A DNA stretch of 13,458 bases, from contig CAYOYC010000019.1 of assembly GCA_964408125.1 (NCBI GenBank), positions 1 to 13,458 on the forward strand, in the 5' to 3' direction. The notes under the pieces are model-generated. The model saw only the letters and a list, made by a program, of their open reading frames with translations. It ran no database searches and was not told where the DNA came from. The position numbers were made by a program, and so were the translations under genes. Positions 6,943-13,123 of the stretch are shown piece by piece. Source of the stretch: CABMGO01 sp964408125. Lineage in GTDB: Archaea > Nanobdellota > Nanobdellia > Pacearchaeales > GW2011-AR1. Position 1 is the stretch's first letter, and each line of letters starts with the position of its first letter.

Positions 6943-7311
6943 TTAAACAAAGAAAAACAATCCCACTCCTGTAACGATACACAAGAAAATAAGAATAAAT
7001 ATTAATATTATTAATTTATTACTTGCCTTTGCAACAACTTCGGGAGTTTGATAGTTGGTTAGGCTTTGCGGATTATATTTTTCCTGTACTGGTTGCTTAA
7101 CATTTTGTTGGGTCTTTGGTTGTAAATTTGGTTGTGGGTTTTGCTTATTCACTATCACTTGCGGCTGGGCTGTTGGCTGATTAGAATATGCACCCAACTC
7201 TGATTCCACTTCTTGCAGATTGTACCCTGCGTTTAAAAGACTAGTCTTCACTTCGGCTACGGACCAGCCACGCTCTATACTATTTCTTATTACTCCTGAA
7301 ATTTCGCTCAT
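6943..7311 (-). CDS. Small tail-anchored protein with N-terminal helical domain
   Basis: A 122-residue protein in three parts. Residues 1-42 form a short helical domain (SIERGWSVAEVKTSLLNAGY) of the SHOCT/UBA-like kind in which a helix is followed by a Gly-Tyr turn and another helix. Residues 43-95 are a Gln/Pro/Asn-rich linker likely to be disordered. Residues 99-121 form one strongly hydrophobic segment ending at the C terminus, so the protein should be anchored by its tail with the N-terminal domain in the cytoplasm. I do not recognise a function. It precedes the HemK2-like gene by one nucleotide. A TTTAATAA box centred 25 nt upstream of its ATG suggests a leaderless mRNA. Confidence 0.7.
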   Translation of the reverse strand: MSEISGVIRNSIERGWSVAEVKTSLLNAGYNLQEVESELGAYSNQPTAQPQVIVNKQNPQPNLQPKTQQNVKQPVQEKYNPQSLTNYQTPEVVAKASNKLIILIFILIFLCIVTGVGLFFFV

Positions 7312-7330
7312 ATCTTATTAAATATTGAAT

Positions 7331-7341
7331 GCTTATTAAAG
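7331..7341 (-). promoter_or_regulatory. TATA box for tail-anchored protein/HemK2 pair
   Basis: The minus strand reads CTTTAATAAGC, centred 25 nt before the ATG at 7311. It lies in the 42-nt gap after the RNase J stop, so the pair can be transcribed on its own as well as by read-through. Confidence 0.5.
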
Positions 7342-7353
7342 ATTTTGTATAAC

Positions 7354-8694
7354 TTATATTTCTAGAATATCCCCATTTTTCATAAGATGACACTGTTTGC
7401 CCTCTTTATACCCCATTTCGGAGGCAAGTTCCTGCATCGGCATTGTCTTGTCAAATGCTCCGTGTGATGGTATAATATGCTGTGGGGTTAATAATCTTAA
7501 CACCTCCCTAAGGTCTTCTCTTCCTCCATGACCTGAAACATGTACGTCTCTAAATATTCTTGCTTTTCTTTTTCTCAATTTTGTTTCCATCTCCCCAAAG
7601 TTTTTCACATTCACTTCTGTTGGTATTACGCTTGATGAGAAAATAACGTTGTCTTCCTCATTAATTTTAAAGGGAAACTGATTTCTAGACATTCTTTCTA
7701 AGACACTACCCGGTTCGCCCTGATGCCCTGTGCATACGATTAAATAATTTTGTCTTCTTCTTTCCACACTGCTTAATACTTTTTCTACCTGTCTTCTATA
7801 CTTTGCCATATGAACATCTCTAATAAATGGAGCAATTCCTGTTTTTTGTGCAGCAAAAGAATATTTATTTAAACTTCTCCCTAGAAATAAAACTTCACGA
7901 TTTAATCTTTTCCCAAACTCTACTATACTTTTTAATCTAGCTATATGGGAAGAAAATGTTGTAATAATCATCCCTGCTTTTCTATTGTCTATTGTAAACA
8001 TAACTTCCTCCAGAAGACTTCTCGCAATTTTTTCCGATGGAGTTTTTCTGTCTGATCCTGCATAAAGAGAGTCTATTATTAAAGCTAATACTCCCTGTTT
8101 TGCAACTTGCTTTAATTTCTCATAGTTTGGCCTTGTACCTACGATTGGATTATCGTCTAGTTTAAAATCGTTTGCGTATACTATTGCTCCCTTGTCAGTA
8201 TGTAGTACTATAAAACTGGTTTGTGGGATAGAATGCGTCATGTTAACAAATTCTACTAAATATTTTTTTGTTTTTCCCTGGACATAGAAAGACGTATTTG
8301 GATGGATGGATTTTATCTTGTTTCTTATGTGAACGTCGTTGTCTAACAATAACGAATCTAAAACGGCTGCTGTGAATGGAGTGCAATAGATTGGTGCATT
8401 ATACCTATCTGAAATAAATGGCACTGCACCGACATGATCTAAATGTGCGTGACCTATAAATTGTGCACAGACTTTATATCTTATTTTTTCTATCAATCTA
8501 TCGTCTGGAATTGCTTCTATATCTCTTAGCCTTGCTTCTGAATAGGAGTATTCATCTCTTTCTTTCTCTTGCATTTGAACTATGGCTGGTAAAAAAAATC
8601 CTTCGTCAAAAATAAAGACATCTTCATCAACTTCTACTGCCGTCATATTTTTTCCAACCTCAGAATAGCCACCTATTGCGTATATTTTCACCAT
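7354..8694 (-). CDS. RNase J, metallo-beta-lactamase/beta-CASP ribonuclease
   Basis: A 446-residue protein with the full set of beta-CASP RNase motifs. The N-terminal metallo-beta-lactamase part has HAHLDH at 82-87 (motif 2), H154 in NMTHSIPQT (motif 3) and D176 in ANDFK (motif 4). The beta-CASP part spans roughly 205-350 and includes CTGHQGEPGS at 321-330. The closing metal site has HVSGHGG at 385-391 and SHGAF at 410-414. Archaeal RNase J proteins of this length act as 5'-to-3' exonucleases on RNA in the cytoplasm, using two zinc ions. There is no C-terminal extension as in bacterial RNase J, which is the archaeal pattern. It is divergent from the RNase P subunit gene with a 56-nt gap, so both are likely driven from one shared promoter region. 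Confidence 0.95.
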   Translation of the reverse strand: MVKIYAIGGYSEVGKNMTAVEVDEDVFIFDEGFFLPAIVQMQEKERDEYSYSEARLRDIEAIPDDRLIEKIRYKVCAQFIGHAHLDHVGAVPFISDRYNAPIYCTPFTAAVLDSLLLDNDVHIRNKIKSIHPNTSFYVQGKTKKYLVEFVNMTHSIPQTSFIVLHTDKGAIVYANDFKLDDNPIVGTRPNYEKLKQVAKQGVLALIIDSLYAGSDRKTPSEKIARSLLEEVMFTIDNRKAGMIITTFSSHIARLKSIVEFGKRLNREVLFLGRSLNKYSFAAQKTGIAPFIRDVHMAKYRRQVEKVLSSVERRRQNYLIVCTGHQGEPGSVLERMSRNQFPFKINEEDNVIFSSSVIPTEVNVKNFGEMETKLRKRKARIFRDVHVSGHGGREDLREVLRLLTPQHIIPSHGAFDKTMPMQELASEMGYKEGKQCHLMKNGDILEI

Positions 8695-8719
8695 TTTTCT
8701 TATATATTGAGAATAAATA

Positions 8720-8730
8720 GTTTTTAAAAC
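8720..8730. promoter_or_regulatory. Shared palindromic TATA element between RNase J and rnp2
   Basis: GTTTTTAAAAC-like sequence reads as a TATA box on both strands. It is centred 26 nt before the plus-strand ATG at 8751 (leaderless) and 31 nt before the minus-strand ATG at 8694 (leader of about 5 nt). CTATTTATTC on the minus strand (8711-8720) is an alternative for RNase J. Confidence 0.5.
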
Positions 8731-8750
8731 TTCACAATGTACATATATTC

Positions 8751-9023
8751 ATGAAAAAACTGAAACTTTTACCTTCCGCTCGTGATAATCGTAGATATTT
8801 CTTAATGAATTCTACAGATAAGGAAAAAATAGAAAAAGCTATATTGGACTATATTGGAGTTCTTGGACTTGCTAGGTCTGCTTTTATATTCGCAGATAAC
8901 CCCGAAAGAAAAATTATCGGAAGTTGTTTAAGAGAAAGCTTGGAAGATGTTCGTGCTTCTCTTGCATGGAAGAGGATAAAAATTCAAAAAGTTTCTGGGA
9001 CAATCGCTGGATTAAGTAGATAA
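8751..9023 (+). CDS. rnp2: RNase P protein subunit Rnp2 (Pop5 family), short form
   Basis: A 90-residue protein. The opening MKKLKLLPSARDNRRYFLM matches the basic start of archaeal Pop5/Rnp2 with the conserved RRY. A helix with ILDYIGVLGLARSAFIF follows, then RESLEDVRASLA (61-72) and the family's hallmark C-terminal strand VSGTIAGLSR (81-90). Pop5 pairs with Rpp30/Rnp3 to support the RNase P RNA in removing tRNA 5' leaders. At 90 residues it is shorter than typical archaeal members of about 115-125. Its place just before the proteasome alpha and SBDS genes matches the archaeal exosome superoperon, which strengthens the call. A TATA box 26 nt upstream points to a leaderless mRNA. Confidence 0.85.
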   Translation: MKKLKLLPSARDNRRYFLMNSTDKEKIEKAILDYIGVLGLARSAFIFADNPERKIIGSCLRESLEDVRASLAWKRIKIQKVSGTIAGLSR

Positions 9024-9037
9024 TTTTGGCTACAAAA

Positions 9038-9048
9038 ACTTTAAAAAG
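9038..9048 (+). promoter_or_regulatory. TATA box for psmA
   Basis: ACTTTAAAAAG lies 15 nt past the rnp2 stop. A start near 9069 would give a leader of about 23 nt, so psmA-SBDS can have its own transcript besides read-through from rnp2. CATATTAA at 9063-9070 is a weaker alternative at leaderless distance. Confidence 0.5.
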
Positions 9049-9091
9049 TACCAACCGAAAGACATATTAACTAATCTTAACTTATTGAAAA

Positions 9092-9787
9092 ATGGAAGAC
9101 GTACAACATCAAGTAATGGGATATGATCGAGCTGCGCAAACATTTTCGCCAGATGGACACATATTACAAGTAGAATATGCAGAAAAAACTGTAAGGCTTG
9201 GAAGTGCCTCAATCGGGATGATTTGTAAAGATGGCGTTGTTTTAGTTTCTGACAGAAGACAAAAAGACAAATTGGTTGTTGAAGGCTCTGCAAACAAGAT
9301 TTACGAAATTGATGATCATATGATGGTTGTTGCCGCTGGAATTGTTTCTGATGCTCGAGTTTTAATAGATAAAGCAAGAGTCTCTGCTCAACAGCATAGA
9401 GTTACTTATGATTCTGAATCCACAACTGAAGCGATTGTTAAAGAAATTTCAGATATTAAACAACAGTTCACGCAGTATGGCGGAGCGAGACCGTTTGGTG
9501 TAGCCTTGCTGATAGCTGGGTTTAATGGCTCTGCAAAATTATTTGCAACAGATGTTTCTGGAAATTATTTAGAATATAGAGCTTTTGCGATTGGAGAAAA
9601 TGATGAAAAAATTAGAGATAAGTTAAGACAAGAATATAGGCATGATTTAACTTATGAAGAAGGCATCAAACTTGCTTTTAAAATTTTTAAAGAAACTCAA
9701 GAAGAGAATTTTGATAAAAATAGATTTGATATTGGTATAATTACGAAAGATAAAAAAATTATAAAGAAAAAGGGAAGCGACTATTAA
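9092..9787 (+). CDS. psmA: 20S proteasome alpha subunit
   Basis: A 231-residue protein with the complete alpha-subunit signature at the N terminus: GYDRAAQTFSPDGHILQVEY, residues 10-29. The YDR at 11-13 corresponds to the gate residues of archaeal alpha rings, and K69 in ANKIYEID is placed like the lysine that contacts the C termini of the PAN or Cdc48 ATPase. There is no N-terminal threonine, as expected for the non-catalytic subunit. Seven copies form each outer ring of the proteasome and control substrate entry. The C terminus ends in basic KKIIKKKGSDY. The SBDS gene begins 4 nt after its stop, so the two share an mRNA. No beta subunit is in this window. Confidence 0.97.
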   Translation: MEDVQHQVMGYDRAAQTFSPDGHILQVEYAEKTVRLGSASIGMICKDGVVLVSDRRQKDKLVVEGSANKIYEIDDHMMVVAAGIVSDARVLIDKARVSAQQHRVTYDSESTTEAIVKEISDIKQQFTQYGGARPFGVALLIAGFNGSAKLFATDVSGNYLEYRAFAIGENDEKIRDKLRQEYRHDLTYEEGIKLAFKIFKETQEENFDKNRFDIGIITKDKKIIKKKGSDY

Positions 9788-9791
9788 TAAA

Positions 9792-10466
9792 ATGACACAA
9801 ACTCAAGCAAGATTAACTAAAAAGGGAAAGAAATATGAAATTCTCGTTGATTTAGAAGAGGCTTTGAAAATCAGGGACGGAAAAAGTAACAATATAAATG
9901 CGGCCGTTTTGACGGGCTCTGTTTTTCATAATTTGAAATCTGGAGAACAGGCTTCTAGTGTTGAGCTAGAAACAGATTTTGATACAACTAATTTTGAAGA
10001 GGTTTGCACTAGAATAATTACTCATGGAGAAGTTGTCTTGCCAGCAGAATATATTAAAAAAATGCAGGAAGGTAAATATAAGCAGGTTGTTGATTTCCTA
10101 TCTAAGAATGCTGTTGCTCCGAATGGATTACCGTATACACCGGATAGAATAATGACTGCATTAAAAGAAGCAAATATTAATGTAAAAAATGAAGCTATAG
10201 ATAAACAAATACAAGGAATACTTGAACAAATGCAGAAAATTCTACCTATAAAAATAGAAGTTAAAAAAATTAGGATTACAATACCTGCTCAATTTACAGG
10301 TAAGGCTTACGGTGTCGTTTCTAATTTTAAACAGGAAGAAGAGTGGCTTTCTAACGGTGATTTAAGAATTATTGTAGATGTTCCGGCTGGATTAATCATG
10401 GATTTCTTTGACAAACTTAACGGCGTTACGCATGGCGCTGCGCTTACTGAAGAAGTCAAAAGGTAA
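9792..10466 (+). CDS. Ribosome maturation protein SBDS/Sdo1
   Basis: A 224-residue protein with the three-domain layout of archaeal SBDS. Residues 1-90 form the N-terminal FYSH domain (ARLTKKGKKYEILVD, VLTGSVFHNLKSGE). Residues 95-155 form the helical middle domain, with NAVAPNGLPYTPDRI at 106-120 matching the family's conserved region. Residues 157-224 form the C-terminal ferredoxin-like domain (KKIRITIPAQFTGKAYGVV). SBDS helps release the anti-association factor aIF6 from new 50S subunits. The length is close to the usual 230-235. It follows psmA by 4 nt with no clear Shine-Dalgarno. In many archaea rrp4, rrp41 and rrp42 follow; here they do not. Confidence 0.95.
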   Translation: MTQTQARLTKKGKKYEILVDLEEALKIRDGKSNNINAAVLTGSVFHNLKSGEQASSVELETDFDTTNFEEVCTRIITHGEVVLPAEYIKKMQEGKYKQVVDFLSKNAVAPNGLPYTPDRIMTALKEANINVKNEAIDKQIQGILEQMQKILPIKIEVKKIRITIPAQFTGKAYGVVSNFKQEEEWLSNGDLRIIVDVPAGLIMDFFDKLNGVTHGAALTEEVKR

Positions 10467-10532
10467 TTTTGACTCCATAAAGCCTGCGGCTAAAGAAATC
10501 AAAAAATAATACTCTTTGATTAAATAAGTAAA

Positions 10533-10543
10533 CATTTATAATT
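10533..10543 (+). promoter_or_regulatory. TATA box for the pilin-like gene
   Basis: CATTTATAATT is centred 26 nt before the ATG at 10564 but only 20 nt before the ATG at 10558. The spacing seen at other genes here favours 10564 as a leaderless start. Confidence 0.5.
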
Positions 10544-10563
10544 CTAGTTTGTGTTCTATGGGG

Positions 10564-11067
10564 ATGGTGAGTAGAAAAAGGGGTCAACAGGAACTTGTGG
10601 GTTTTGTATTGATTGTTATTTTGGTTGTGGTTGCTTTAATGATTTTTCTTGTTATTTCTTTAAAAAAACCCATTGTTAGTGTTGAAAGTAAGTCTACCGA
10701 AAGTATGTTATCTGTCGTTATGGCTTTTACTACTGATTGTGTCGTATCTGCACCCTATAGGGAAACCATGAGAGAATTGGTTGAGAGCTGTTATAGGGGT
10801 GAGAAATGTGCCAATATGGATAAAATGGCATGCGCTTATTTAAATGAGAGTATGACCTCCATAATGAACGATTTGCAGCAGACCGATTTAACAATTTCTT
10901 CTTTCAGGATTTTTGGATATTGGGAAAATGAACAGGAAACTGAAAAATCTGATATATTTCTGGTTGGTAAAAAATGTATTGGCGGGGCGTTAAGGGGAGA
11001 CACTAGTCCTATTTATGTAAATTCTGGGCAGATTAATGTTGTTTTAGAATTGTGTAGTGAACAATGA
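10564..11067 (+). CDS. Pilin-like protein with class III signal peptide
   Basis: A 167-residue protein that starts MVSRKRGQQELVGFVLIVIL. A short basic leader (RKRG) runs straight into Q-Q-E and a hydrophobic helix (residues 11-32), the layout of archaeal type IV pilin and archaellin precursors cleaved after Gly by a PibD/FlaK-type peptidase. The helix would form the filament core or a membrane anchor; the remaining 135 residues would be outside. They include six cysteines (59, 76, 82, 90, 138, 164), possibly three disulfides. I do not recognise the outer domain. Starts at 10549 (TTG) and 10558 (ATG) are possible; 10564 fits the TATA spacing best. It ends 2 nt from the convergent regulator gene. 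Confidence 0.65.
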   Translation: MVSRKRGQQELVGFVLIVILVVVALMIFLVISLKKPIVSVESKSTESMLSVVMAFTTDCVVSAPYRETMRELVESCYRGEKCANMDKMACAYLNESMTSIMNDLQQTDLTISSFRIFGYWENEQETEKSDIFLVGKKCIGGALRGDTSPIYVNSGQINVVLELCSEQ

Positions 11068-11069
11068 AG

Positions 11070-11432
11070 TTAGATATTTATTTGTAAATTTAGAGTATCT
11101 ATTCTTAGAACTGGCTTTAGAGATTCTCTATCTCCATTTTTTTCTAATAAAAATTCGATAAATCCAAATCTTTCTAAAAATTTTAGGTCTCTATAAACTG
11201 ATTTGAAATCGCGTTTTAATATTTTTGATAAATCATAGATTGATTTTGGATTTTTTTTCTTTAATGCGTGTAATATTCTTGTCTTTTGATTACTGAAAAG
11301 TTTTCTTAAGGTTTCTATGTCTTCTGGATTGTAATCCGTCTTTTTAGTCTTCTTTGCTAAAAATCTTGAAACGATTCCATCCTCTTCCACACCTATATCT
11401 ATATACATCGTATTAGATCTTTTTTTTGGCAT
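11070..11432 (-). CDS. Winged-helix transcription regulator (COG4190/HVO_A0114-like)
   Basis: A 120-residue protein. Residues 46-93 form a helix-turn-helix (FSNQKTRILHALKKKNPKSI, then LSKILKRDFKSVYRDLKFLE at 68-87 with the recognition helix near 75-87), followed by the wing and a C-terminal strand (VLRIDTLNLQINI). The SI-x-LSKILKRD-x-K-SV-RDL pattern is that of the archaeal HVO_A0114-type predicted regulators (COG4190), some of which are antitoxin-like. No toxin gene is next to it, so a stand-alone regulator is more likely. A 14-nt perfect palindrome covering its TATA box suggests self-control, and the divergent helicase gene is a possible target. The targets are inference. Confidence 0.75.
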   Translation of the reverse strand: MPKKRSNTMYIDIGVEEDGIVSRFLAKKTKKTDYNPEDIETLRKLFSNQKTRILHALKKKNPKSIYDLSKILKRDFKSVYRDLKFLERFGFIEFLLEKNGDRESLKPVLRIDTLNLQINI

Positions 11433-11449
11433 AGTATTTTCAAGCGTTG

Positions 11450-11463
11450 GGTTTTTAAAAACC
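11450..11463 (-). promoter_or_regulatory. Palindromic TATA box/possible operator of the regulator gene
   Basis: GGTTTTTAAAAACC is a perfect 14-nt palindrome centred about 25 nt before the ATG at 11432, predicting a leaderless mRNA. Its symmetry would suit a dimeric winged-helix repressor. Confidence 0.5.
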
Positions 11464-11471
11464 TATGGCAA

Positions 11472-11508
11472 AGGCTTATAAACGGCCAAAAACTCTTTTT
11501 TATATATT
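11472..11508 (+). promoter_or_regulatory. TATA elements for the helicase gene
   Basis: TTTTTATATATT (11496-11508) is about 27-30 nt before the ATG at 11533, giving a leader of 0-5 nt. A second element, GCTTATAAACGG (11474-11485), lies further out and could be an alternative start or serve the divergent gene. The inverted repeat 11507-11513 with 11518-11524 lies between box and start codon. Confidence 0.5.
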
Positions 11509-11532
11509 AGAAAGCTTTTTCTAAATTATAAT

Positions 11533-12921
11533 ATGGAAAGTATAAATATTGAAAAATTTAAGAAACTCGGGATTGAAGGAGAACTACTTAGAGCAATAGA
11601 AAAAGAAAATTTTGAAAATCCGAGTGAAATCCAAGAGAAAAGTATTCCACTTATTCTATCTGGTAGCGACGTTATAGGCGAATCTGCAACTGGATCTGGT
11701 AAAACTTTAGCCTTTGGATCTGGAATAATCCAAAATTGTTCTAAACTTGGGAACCTGCAGGCACTTGTTCTGGTTCCTACAAGAGAATTGGCCGAGCAAG
11801 TTTCAAGAAGCTTGGCTAAGTTTTCTGAAATTAAGGGGCTTGAAATTAATTCTGTTTATGGCGGAGTTGATATTGGGCCACAGATTAGGAGAATGAGGTA
11901 TGCAGATGTTGTTGTTGGGACACCTGGAAGAATTTTAGATCATATAGAAAGGAGAACACTTTATCTTAATGAAATAAAAATTTTGGTATTGGATGAGGCG
12001 GATAGGATGCTTGATATGGGTTTTATTAGAGATATCGAAAAAATAATTCGTCATTGTAATAAAGAAAGACAGACTTTATTGTTTTCTGCTACGGTTAGTT
12101 CTAGTATAGTTGAAATTTCAAAGAAATATATGAGAAATGCCACGGTGGTTTCTGCTGCTAACAAAGTTGACCCTACAAAATTGGCTCAGTCTTTTTATGA
12201 TGTTAGAGATAGCGAGAAATTCTCCCTACTCACTCATTTACTAAAGCAAGAATCAGCTGGATTGGTTATGGTTTTTTGCAACACAAAACATATGGCTGAT
12301 TTTGTAGCACATAATTTAGTTAAACAGGGAATAGATGCTACTGCTATACACGGTGGTTTGTCTCAAAACAAAAGAAGTAGAATTATGGAAGACTTTAAAG
12401 CTGGAAAATGCTATGTTCTTGTTTGTACTGATGTTGCTGCTAGGGGTTTGGATATCCAGGGCGTTTCTCATGTTTATAATTTCGATGTACCTGCAGAATC
12501 TGATAATTACGTACATAGAATAGGAAGAACCGCAAGAGCTGGTAAGGACGGCAAGGCTATTACAATTTTAGGTAGTAGGGATTACGATAACTTTTCTAAA
12601 ATTAATCGTAGAATTGCGGATGTTAAAAGAGAAGAGAATCCTGAATTTAAGGCATTGTTGATAGAGAGACCGCAAAGACGTGAGTTTGGAGGAAGATCTG
12701 GAGGGAGAGGTGGGAGAAGTTATGGCGGGAGAAGTTCATCTGGGTTTGGACGCCAAAGATCCGAAAGAGAGAGTCCTAGAAGAGAAAGTAGCTATCATTC
12801 GACTAAAACATCTGGAGAAGACGATGGATCTTCGGGTGGTGTGGGTAATTTTAGGCCAAGAAGAAATTTTAGTTCTGGTGGAAGAAGAAGTTTTGGCGGA
12901 AATAGAAATTTTAGAAGATAA
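11533..12921 (+). CDS. DEAD-box RNA helicase with R/G-rich tail
   Basis: A 462-residue ATP-dependent RNA helicase with all family motifs in order: Q motif near F27 and Q34, motif I ATGSGKT (52-58), PTRELA (82-87), TPGR (130-133), DEAD (154-157), SAT (185-187), VMVFCNT (245-251), TDVAARGLD (299-307) and HRIGRTAR (328-335). The core ends near 375. Residues 380-462 are a low-complexity tail rich in Arg, Gly and Ser with RGG-like and FGG repeats, which in related helicases binds RNA without sequence preference and can promote condensates. The closest known roles are ribosome assembly, mRNA turnover and cold-related RNA unwinding. Gene neighbours in RNA processing fit that. It is divergent from the winged-helix regulator with a 100-nt gap. 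Confidence 0.97.
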   Translation: MESINIEKFKKLGIEGELLRAIEKENFENPSEIQEKSIPLILSGSDVIGESATGSGKTLAFGSGIIQNCSKLGNLQALVLVPTRELAEQVSRSLAKFSEIKGLEINSVYGGVDIGPQIRRMRYADVVVGTPGRILDHIERRTLYLNEIKILVLDEADRMLDMGFIRDIEKIIRHCNKERQTLLFSATVSSSIVEISKKYMRNATVVSAANKVDPTKLAQSFYDVRDSEKFSLLTHLLKQESAGLVMVFCNTKHMADFVAHNLVKQGIDATAIHGGLSQNKRSRIMEDFKAGKCYVLVCTDVAARGLDIQGVSHVYNFDVPAESDNYVHRIGRTARAGKDGKAITILGSRDYDNFSKINRRIADVKREENPEFKALLIERPQRREFGGRSGGRGGRSYGGRSSSGFGRQRSERESPRRESSYHSTKTSGEDDGSSGGVGNFRPRRNFSSGGRRSFGGNRNFRR

Positions 12922-12950
12922 ATACTTTTTTCACGTATACAAATACCTGT

Positions 12951-12989
12951 ATGTATGGCTTGCGTTGCCATATATTACGGATTATTTTT
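12951..12989 (+). terminator. Helicase terminator: 9-bp hairpin plus T tract
   Basis: ATGTATGGC (12951-12959) pairs with GCCATATAT (12967-12975), nine pairs with one G-U, around a 7-nt loop; a TTTTT tract follows at 12985-12989. A T6 run at 12926-12931, directly after the stop, could also terminate. The T tracts alone would suffice in archaea. Confidence 0.5.
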
Positions 12990-13002
12990 CATAAAAATTT
13001 AA

Positions 13003-13030
13003 TTTCAAAAAAAATGATTTTTTTGTGAAA
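13003..13030. terminator. A8/T7 hairpin, possible bidirectional terminator
   Basis: TTTCAAAAAAA pairs with TTTTTTTG(TG)AAA around a 4-nt ATGA loop. It gives a T7 run on the plus strand and a T8 run on the minus strand, just before the first S-layer TATA box, so it could insulate that promoter from helicase transcription. Confidence 0.45.
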
Positions 13031-13037
13031 AATACGG

Positions 13038-13104
13038 AAGCTTTATAAATAAAAAGGCTAAAATCGGCAGTTATTCGGTTTTATAAGGGTAAGCTTTAAA
13101 AAGG
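13038..13104 (+). promoter_or_regulatory. Three TATA-like boxes upstream of the S-layer gene
   Basis: The boxes are CTTTATAAATA (13041-13051), GGTTTTATAAGGG (13077-13089) and CTTTAAAAAGG (13094-13104). The first and third share the direct repeat AAGCTTTA (13038-13045 and 13091-13098). The third box puts a start at about 13124, the first base of the leader hairpin, and is the best candidate for the main promoter. Several boxes would suit a highly expressed surface protein. Confidence 0.6.
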
Positions 13105-13123
13105 TCTTAATACTCATATATTC

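Noticed and set aside
6942..6950. TTG start for the HemK2-like gene
   Set aside because: It would overlap the upstream gene by 8 nt, while an ATG that directly precedes the MEIYEP signature follows the upstream stop by one base.
12160..12700. Short open frames on both strands inside the helicase gene
   Set aside because: They lie wholly inside a gene with complete helicase motifs and have no start signals or recognisable sequence.
12680..12994. 104-codon frame overlapping the helicase tail
   Set aside because: It is a frame shadow of the GGA/AGA-rich R/G tail. The composition is skewed to Glu/Leu/Val by the codon shift, and the end is the helicase 3' untranslated region.
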